Assembly (NCBI GenBank): GCA_026706895.1
Contig: JAPOXW010000024.1
Coordinates: forward strand, 1 to 64,000
Direction of reading: 5' to 3'
DNA from: Gammaproteobacteria bacterium
Lineage (GTDB): Bacteria > Pseudomonadota > Gammaproteobacteria > Poriferisulfidales > Poriferisulfidaceae
Length of the DNA stretch: 64,000 nucleotides
Both the position numbers and the translations under genes were made by a program. Below, piece after piece: positions 58,657 to 64,000 of this stretch (its first letter is position 1; each line of letters opens with the position of its first letter). The notes under the pieces were generated by a model. The model saw only the letters and a list, made by a program, of their open reading frames with translations, ran no database searches and had not been told where the DNA came from.

Positions 58657-59922
58657 TCAGTCATGCTGCTTGCGCAGGTAGGCCGGGATGTCGAACTTCT
58701 GCCGTTCCTCCCCCTTGGTCCAATCCGGGCTCTTCGCCAGGTTGCCCTCGGTGGCGATCGGCGGCGCTCCGGCGGCTTTTTCCTCCGGCAGCTGCGCCCC
58801 GTTGCCGTTCTCCCTTGCCTTGATCGAGGCCGGGGCCTCGGTGATCTTCCGAAACGGCGTCACACCCGGTTCCGCCTCCGGCTCCTCCTTCGAGCCAAAA
58901 CCGGCCACCACCAGAGTCACCTTGAGCTGGCCGCCCATGTGCTCGTCGTAGGTCGTGCCCATAACCAGCTGCACGTTCTCGGCCTGCAACGGCTCGAGCT
59001 CCCGTGCGATCTGGTTGAACTCGGGAAGGCTCAGGCTGCCTTCGCCCTTGCGCACGGTGGTCACGTTGACCAGCATGGCCGGAGCGTCGGTGATGTTCAC
59101 CTCGTCGAGCAGACGGCAGTTGATGGCCTGCTGCGTGGCTTCGATCGCCCGGTTCGGGCCTTCAGCGGTGCCGGTGCCCATCATGGCCAGACCCTGCTGC
59201 TTCATCACGGTCCGCACGTCGGCGAAGTCGACGTTGATGGTGCCCGGCCGCAGGATCAGGTCGGAAATCCCGCACACGGCACCATGCAGCACCTTGTCCG
59301 CCTCGAGAAAGGCGTCCTCCAGCGAGATATCCGGATCCAGTTCGCTCATCAGCCGGTCGTTGGGAATGGTGATGATCGAGTCGACGAAGGAGCCGAGTTC
59401 CCGGATCCCATCTTCGGCCAGGCGGCATCGCTGCTGCCCTTCGAAGCTGAACGGCCGGGTGACCACCGCCACCGTCAGCACGCCCGCCTCCCGGGCCAGT
59501 TCCGCGATGACCGGGGCCGCGCCGGTACCGGTCCCACCGCCCATGCCGGCGGTGATGAACAGCATATCGGTGTTCTCGACCAGCCCGGCCAGCAAGTCCC
59601 GGCTTTCCAGCGCCGCCTGCCGCCCCACTTCGGGGTCGGCACCGGCACCCAGACCCTTGGTCGTGTCCCGACCGATCTGCACCGATTCTCCCACCTTCAG
59701 GTTGCGCAGGACCTGCGCATCGGTGTTGACGCAGTAGACCTCCACGTGTGAAGCCAAGTCGCGTTCCATGCGCTGCGTGGCGTTGCCGCCGCCGCCGCCG
59801 ACGCCGATCACCTTGATGCGAGCGTCCTCATGGTCCGGACGGACCGGCGTAAACGTGATTTCCGCCGTCTCTTCGGCGGTTTCGGGCGAGGTCGCCCCGT
59901 CGAGTCCATTAATCAAAGTCAT
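58657..59922 (-). CDS. ftsZ: Cell division protein FtsZ
   Basis: IKVIGVGGGGGNATQRM; ITAGMGGGTGTGAAPVIAELAREAGVLTVAVVTRPFSFEG; C-terminal FDIPAYLRKQHD. Confidence 0.98.
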   Translation of the reverse strand: MTLINGLDGATSPETAEETAEITFTPVRPDHEDARIKVIGVGGGGGNATQRMERDLASHVEVYCVNTDAQVLRNLKVGESVQIGRDTTKGLGAGADPEVGRQAALESRDLLAGLVENTDMLFITAGMGGGTGTGAAPVIAELAREAGVLTVAVVTRPFSFEGQQRCRLAEDGIRELGSFVDSIITIPNDRLMSELDPDISLEDAFLEADKVLHGAVCGISDLILRPGTINVDFADVRTVMKQQGLAMMGTGTAEGPNRAIEATQQAINCRLLDEVNITDAPAMLVNVTTVRKGEGSLSLPEFNQIARELEPLQAENVQLVMGTTYDEHMGGQLKVTLVVAGFGSKEEPEAEPGVTPFRKITEAPASIKARENGNGAQLPEEKAAGAPPIATEGNLAKSPDWTKGEERQKFDIPAYLRKQHD

Positions 59923-59949
59923 TTTTCCATCTCCAAGTCGTAGTGAAAG

Positions 59950-61242
59950 TTAAATCCATGAAAAGATGCGCTGCCGCCAAGAGTCGGCGACGGCCGACGA
60001 GCCCAAACCCGGGTTGGCCAGGTCGTGGTACGTCAGCAGTCCGATTCCGGTGGCGTACATCGGTTGGTTGAATCGTTCGTCGCGGAAGCGCAGGTGCTGC
60101 GGGCCGCCAATGCGGACCGGGCGGTTGAACACCTCCTCGGCCAGCATGTCCAGCCCCCGAACCATCGCGCCACCGCCGGTCAGTACCAGGCCGGCACCCT
60201 CGATCTTGTCGTAGTAGCCGGAACGGCGCAGTTCGTCGTTGATCAGTTCGAACAACTCCAGGTAGCGGGGACGAATGATGTCCCCCAGCACGGAGCCGCG
60301 CAGTTGCGCGGCCGGACGGCCGCCCAGACCCGGCACCTCCAGGATCTGGTCGTCCTGCGCCGGATCGCTGACGGCACAGCCGTGCTCGATCTTGAGTTGC
60401 TCGGCGTCCTGCACCCGGGTGCTCAGGGCGATGGCGATGTCGCGATTGACGTGATCGCCCGCCACCGGGATCGTCGCGGTGTAGTGGATCGCACCGGAGT
60501 AAAAGACGGCGATGTCCGAGGTGCCGCCACCGATATCGACCAGGCAAACGCCCAGTTCGCGTTCGTCCGGCGTCAGCACCGCCTCGCTCGACGCGAGTTG
60601 CTCCAGCACCACGTGATCGACGGTCAGACCGCAGTGGCGCACGCACTTGACCAGGTTGTGCAACGCGCCGGCCCCGGCGGTAATCAGGTGCACGCGCGCA
60701 TCCAGGCGAACCCCGGACATGCCGAGCGGCGTACGGATTCCGTACTGGTCGTCGATCGCGTACTCCTGCGGCAACACGTGCAGGATGCGCTTGTCGTCAG
60801 TGAGTTTCACCGCACTCGCCGCATCCAACACCCGCTCCACGACCGTGGGCGTGATCTCGCCTTCGCGCACCGGGATGGCGCCGCTGGCATTGATGCTGTG
60901 GATGTGGCTGCCGGCGATCCCGATGTTGACGTTGCGGATCGCGCAGTCCGTCATCTCCTCGGCTTCCTCGACGGCGCGGCGGATCGACTCCACCGTTTCC
61001 TCGATGTTGACCACCATGCCCGCCTTGAGGCCGCGTGACACGGTGGTGCCGCAACCTTGGACCTCGAGTTGTCCGTCCTCGTCGTAATGCGCGACGACCA
61101 CCACGATCCGGGACGTGCCGATGTCGAGCGCGACCAGCTGGTTCGGGTTCGTACGGCGTTGCGCAATGGTCGAGAACATGCGCGAAAAGAGCCCGGAACG
61201 CTTCGGCTCCATCGGCAGGACCGCAGAATTTGAGTTATCCAT
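59950..61242 (-). CDS. ftsA: Cell division protein FtsA
   Basis: LVALDIGTSRIVVVVAHYDEDGQLEVQGCGTTVSRGLKAGMVVNIEETVESIRRAVEEAEEM. Confidence 0.97.
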   Translation of the reverse strand: MDNSNSAVLPMEPKRSGLFSRMFSTIAQRRTNPNQLVALDIGTSRIVVVVAHYDEDGQLEVQGCGTTVSRGLKAGMVVNIEETVESIRRAVEEAEEMTDCAIRNVNIGIAGSHIHSINASGAIPVREGEITPTVVERVLDAASAVKLTDDKRILHVLPQEYAIDDQYGIRTPLGMSGVRLDARVHLITAGAGALHNLVKCVRHCGLTVDHVVLEQLASSEAVLTPDERELGVCLVDIGGGTSDIAVFYSGAIHYTATIPVAGDHVNRDIAIALSTRVQDAEQLKIEHGCAVSDPAQDDQILEVPGLGGRPAAQLRGSVLGDIIRPRYLELFELINDELRRSGYYDKIEGAGLVLTGGGAMVRGLDMLAEEVFNRPVRIGGPQHLRFRDERFNQPMYATGIGLLTYHDLANPGLGSSAVADSWRQRIFSWI

Positions 61243-61257
61243 AATTTCTCCTTCTCG

Positions 61258-61968
61258 CTATGACTTAGTCAAAGACCTGGCCGAAAACCCATTCGGGTAG
61301 CGCAGGTCGATAATGGTTTTCGGCGCGGGCGCAGGCGCAACCCGGGCATAAGCCTCGTAGTAGCGCAGCCAGCGCGCCAGTCGTTCGATCGGCCGGACCC
61401 GCCCCAGCGTGAGGCGCAGTCCCGAGTGCAGCGTCACGTGCAGCGAACGGAACTCGGTCTCCTCCAGCCGGGTCAGGTGCATGCCGTGCAGCGCCAGCAG
61501 CGACCGGATCTGGTCGACGTACCGAAGAAGGGCGGCTTCGCGCCCCGGCATCCCTGCGATCTCCGGCAGGGACAGTTCCGGCCCGCCGCGCTGGCCGAAC
61601 ACTTCCCCCTGCCCGGTCAAAAGCCCGCCTGCCGCCCAACGTGCGACCGGCACTTGTTCGCTGATCTCGATCCGGAGCGTAGCCGGCCAGTCGCGGTGGA
61701 TCCGCGCCTGCCGCACCCAGGCATTCTGCTGAAGCCGCTGCTCCAGTCCACCCAGGTCCTGGGTCAGCATGTTGCCCGTCAACTCCTCGGCGACGACTTC
61801 CTGCAGCTCGATGGGGTCCAGGTAGCGGAACTCCCCGTGCAGGGACACCTGGCGGATCGGCAGATGCGCCGGGTTCGTCAGCCACACGCTCGCGCCAATC
61901 CCCAAGGCCAGCGCCGCCGCCGCGCCCGCGAGCTGCACGATCATGCCCATGCCAGCGGATCTAGCCAT
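61258..61968 (-). CDS. ftsQ: Cell division protein FtsQ
   Basis: POTRA-like IRQVSLHGEFRYLDPIELQEVVAEELTGNMLTQDLGGLEQRLQQNAWVRQARIHRDWPATLRIEISEQVPVARW. Confidence 0.93.
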   Translation of the reverse strand: MARSAGMGMIVQLAGAAAALALGIGASVWLTNPAHLPIRQVSLHGEFRYLDPIELQEVVAEELTGNMLTQDLGGLEQRLQQNAWVRQARIHRDWPATLRIEISEQVPVARWAAGGLLTGQGEVFGQRGGPELSLPEIAGMPGREAALLRYVDQIRSLLALHGMHLTRLEETEFRSLHVTLHSGLRLTLGRVRPIERLARWLRYYEAYARVAPAPAPKTIIDLRYPNGFSARSLTKS

Positions 61969-62896
61969 CGACCGTCTCCTCGGCAGGCGCCTGAAGAAGG
62001 GAGGTGTCCAGCATCTTCAGGATCAGGTCCTCGTAGTCCAGCCCGGCCGCTTCGGCGGCCATCGGCAGCAGGCTGTGGCGACGCAGGCCCGGTGCGGTGT
62101 TCACTTCAAGCAGCCACGGCCGATCCAGTTCGTCCAGGATCAGGTCCACCCGGCCGTATCCTTTCGCCCCGGTGCATTCGAAGGCGCGAAACGCCAGCGC
62201 CGCCAGTTCGCGTTCCATCGCCTCCGGCAGGCCGCAAGGGATGTCGTACCGGGTGTCCTCCGATTCGTACTTGGCCTGGTAGTCAAAAAATTCGCTCCGC
62301 GGGCACAGGCGGATGATCGGCAGCGCCTCCTCCCCCAGGATCCCGATCGTGTATTCGGTGCCTTGCGCCAAGCGTTCCAGCAGGATCCTCGATCCGTGCT
62401 GCTGGGCCTCCTCGACGGCGGGCGGCACGTCTTCGGCCTGGCGCGCGAAGATCACGCCGATGCTGGAACCCTGATCCACCGGCTTGACCACCAGCGGCAG
62501 GCCCAGTTCCTCGCACTGTTCTTCCAGCCGGTCCGGCTCCGCCAGTGCCCCCTTCGGCGTCGGCAGGCCGGCCCGCCACCAGCGTTTCTTGGTTTCCATC
62601 TTGTCCATGCAAACGCGCGAAGCCTCCGGGCCGCTCCCGCTGTACGGCAACCCCATCTCCTCCAGCGCCTGCTGCACCTCGCCGTCTTCGCCGCCAATCC
62701 CGTGCAGGGCCAGGAAACAGCGGTCGAAGCCCTGTTCCGCAAGCTGCGGCAGGGTCTCGCGCTGCAGGTCGACCGCGCTGGCCTCGACATCGCGCGCGCA
62801 CAGGGCCTCGTAGGCGCACTGCCCGGAAATCAGCGAGATCGGCCGTTCCTCGGACCAGCCGCCCATCAGCACCGCAACGTGTCCGTATTCGCTCAT
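61961..62896 (-). CDS. ddl: D-alanine--D-alanine ligase
   Basis: HVAVLMGGWSEERPISLISGQ; LHGIGGEDGEVQQALEEMGLPYSGSG; LEVNTAPGLRRHSLLPMAAEAAG. Confidence 0.96.
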   Translation of the reverse strand: MSEYGHVAVLMGGWSEERPISLISGQCAYEALCARDVEASAVDLQRETLPQLAEQGFDRCFLALHGIGGEDGEVQQALEEMGLPYSGSGPEASRVCMDKMETKKRWWRAGLPTPKGALAEPDRLEEQCEELGLPLVVKPVDQGSSIGVIFARQAEDVPPAVEEAQQHGSRILLERLAQGTEYTIGILGEEALPIIRLCPRSEFFDYQAKYESEDTRYDIPCGLPEAMERELAALAFRAFECTGAKGYGRVDLILDELDRPWLLEVNTAPGLRRHSLLPMAAEAAGLDYEDLILKMLDTSLLQAPAEETVDG

Positions 62897-63780
62897 CCGG
62901 CCTCCCCCAAAATGCGGACTTCCAGTTCCAGCCGCACTCCGCTGTGTTCTTCGACGGTTCTCTGGATGTGGTCGATCAGCCGCTCAATGTCGGCCGCGCT
63001 CGCCGTTCCTTCGTGAACGATGAAGTTGGCGTGCGTTTGGCTGACTTCGGCCCCGCCGATCCGGCAGCCCTTGAGGCCCGCCTCCTCGATCAGCCGTGCG
63101 GCATGGCCGCCCGGAGGATTGCGGAACACCGACCCGCCGCTCGGCAGCGAAACCGGCTGGGTGGCTCGACGGCGGTCCATCAGTTCGCGCAGGCGATGCT
63201 CCGGCTGCGCCGGATCTTCGGCCCGCTCGAGGCGGAACGTCCCGGCCACGACGCCGTGCCCGACGGGAACCTCCGCGAAACGGTAGCCGAACCGAATCTG
63301 TTCGGATGAAAATTCATGACGGCTCCCCTGCCGATCCACGGTCTCGATGGATTCGACGAATTCCCAGATCTCGGAGCCGGCCGCACCGGCATTCATCGCC
63401 AAGGCGCCACCGACCGTGCCGGGGATGCCGGCCAGGAATTCCAACCCGTTCCAGCCCGCCGCCGCGGTGAGCGTCGCCAGGCGGGCGCACAGGGCACCGC
63501 CCTCGGCCCGGACCCTCGGGGGTTCCAGCACGATCTCGGACAGCGGCTCGCGCAACTGGATCACCACCCCGCGCATGCCGCCGTCGCGCACCAGCACGTT
63601 GCTGCCCCGCCCCAACCAGGTCAGGGGCACGTCCGTCTCAAGCCCGGCCAGGTAGGCGCTCAGGTCATCAATGCTGTTCGGCGCGAACACCCGATCCGCC
63701 GCGCCGCCGCAACGCCAGGTCGTATGTTCGGCCATGGGCACCTGCCGATGCTCGCCGACGATTTCCGCCGCCATGATCAC
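62893..63780 (-). CDS. murB: UDP-N-acetylmuramate dehydrogenase
   Basis: TTWRCGGAADRVFAPNSIDDLSAYLAGL; WNGLEFLAGIPGTVGGALAMNAGAAGSEI. Start may be the GTG at 63780 or the ATG at 63774. Confidence 0.95.
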   Translation of the reverse strand: MIMAAEIVGEHRQVPMAEHTTWRCGGAADRVFAPNSIDDLSAYLAGLETDVPLTWLGRGSNVLVRDGGMRGVVIQLREPLSEIVLEPPRVRAEGGALCARLATLTAAAGWNGLEFLAGIPGTVGGALAMNAGAAGSEIWEFVESIETVDRQGSRHEFSSEQIRFGYRFAEVPVGHGVVAGTFRLERAEDPAQPEHRLRELMDRRRATQPVSLPSGGSVFRNPPGGHAARLIEEAGLKGCRIGGAEVSQTHANFIVHEGTASAADIERLIDHIQRTVEEHSGVRLELEVRILGEAG

Positions 63781-64000
63781 GATGCCTCCCTTTGGGTGAA
63801 CTGCGCGGGCAGCTGCGCCGCCCAGCCTTCGATGCTGCCCGCCCCCATGGTCAGCAGCACGTCGCCGGGGCGCAGGATTTCCAGCAGCGCCGGGAATAAT
63901 TGCTCGCCGCCCGCAGCGCGTGCAGGCTGCGTGCCCAGATGTTCCAGCGCCCGGGCCAGCGAATCGCTGTCGGCGCCCGGGATCGGCGCCTCGCCCGCCG
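63777..64000 (-). CDS. murC: UDP-N-acetylmuramate--L-alanine ligase, 3' end only (continues beyond window)
   Basis: ...ALLEILRPGDVLLTMGAGSIEGWAAQLPAQFTQREAS*; dcw gene order. Confidence 0.88.
   Translation of the reverse strand, partial: AGEAPIPGADSDSLARALEHLGTQPARAAGGEQLFPALLEILRPGDVLLTMGAGSIEGWAAQLPAQFTQREAS

Noticed and set aside
1-64000. CRISPR arrays, tRNA or rRNA genes, prophage
   Set aside because: No regularly spaced direct repeats, no tRNA cloverleaf or rRNA sequence recognised, and no phage structural genes in the ORF set.

Overview
This 64 kb window is chromosome from a GC-rich gammaproteobacterium, probably a sulfur oxidiser because it carries aprBA. Most of it is housekeeping: metA, proC/yggT, a pyrR-pyrB-pyrC'-pyrK cluster, gshB, metK-ahcY, zapA with a 6S RNA, ilvA, gshA, cmoAB, argH, hemCDXY, argJ, secA, lpxC, and a dcw segment (ftsZ, ftsA, ftsQ, ddl, murB, murC 3' end). 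Accessory regions stand out against this background: (i) a lower-GC two-gene module (DUF488-family protein plus an uncharacterised partner) with a long porin gene, sitting between lpxC and ftsZ; (ii) two paralogous porin genes about 50 kb apart, both lacking a recognisable start codon and the charged N-terminus of the signal peptide, and both carrying a large divergent Ala/Asp-rich insert; (iii) a solitary TnpB gene bounded by a perfect 25-bp inverted repeat, which is atypical for IS200/IS605-type elements; (iv) an orphan excisionase-type antitoxin. Family names come from reading motifs in the translations. No database search was run.
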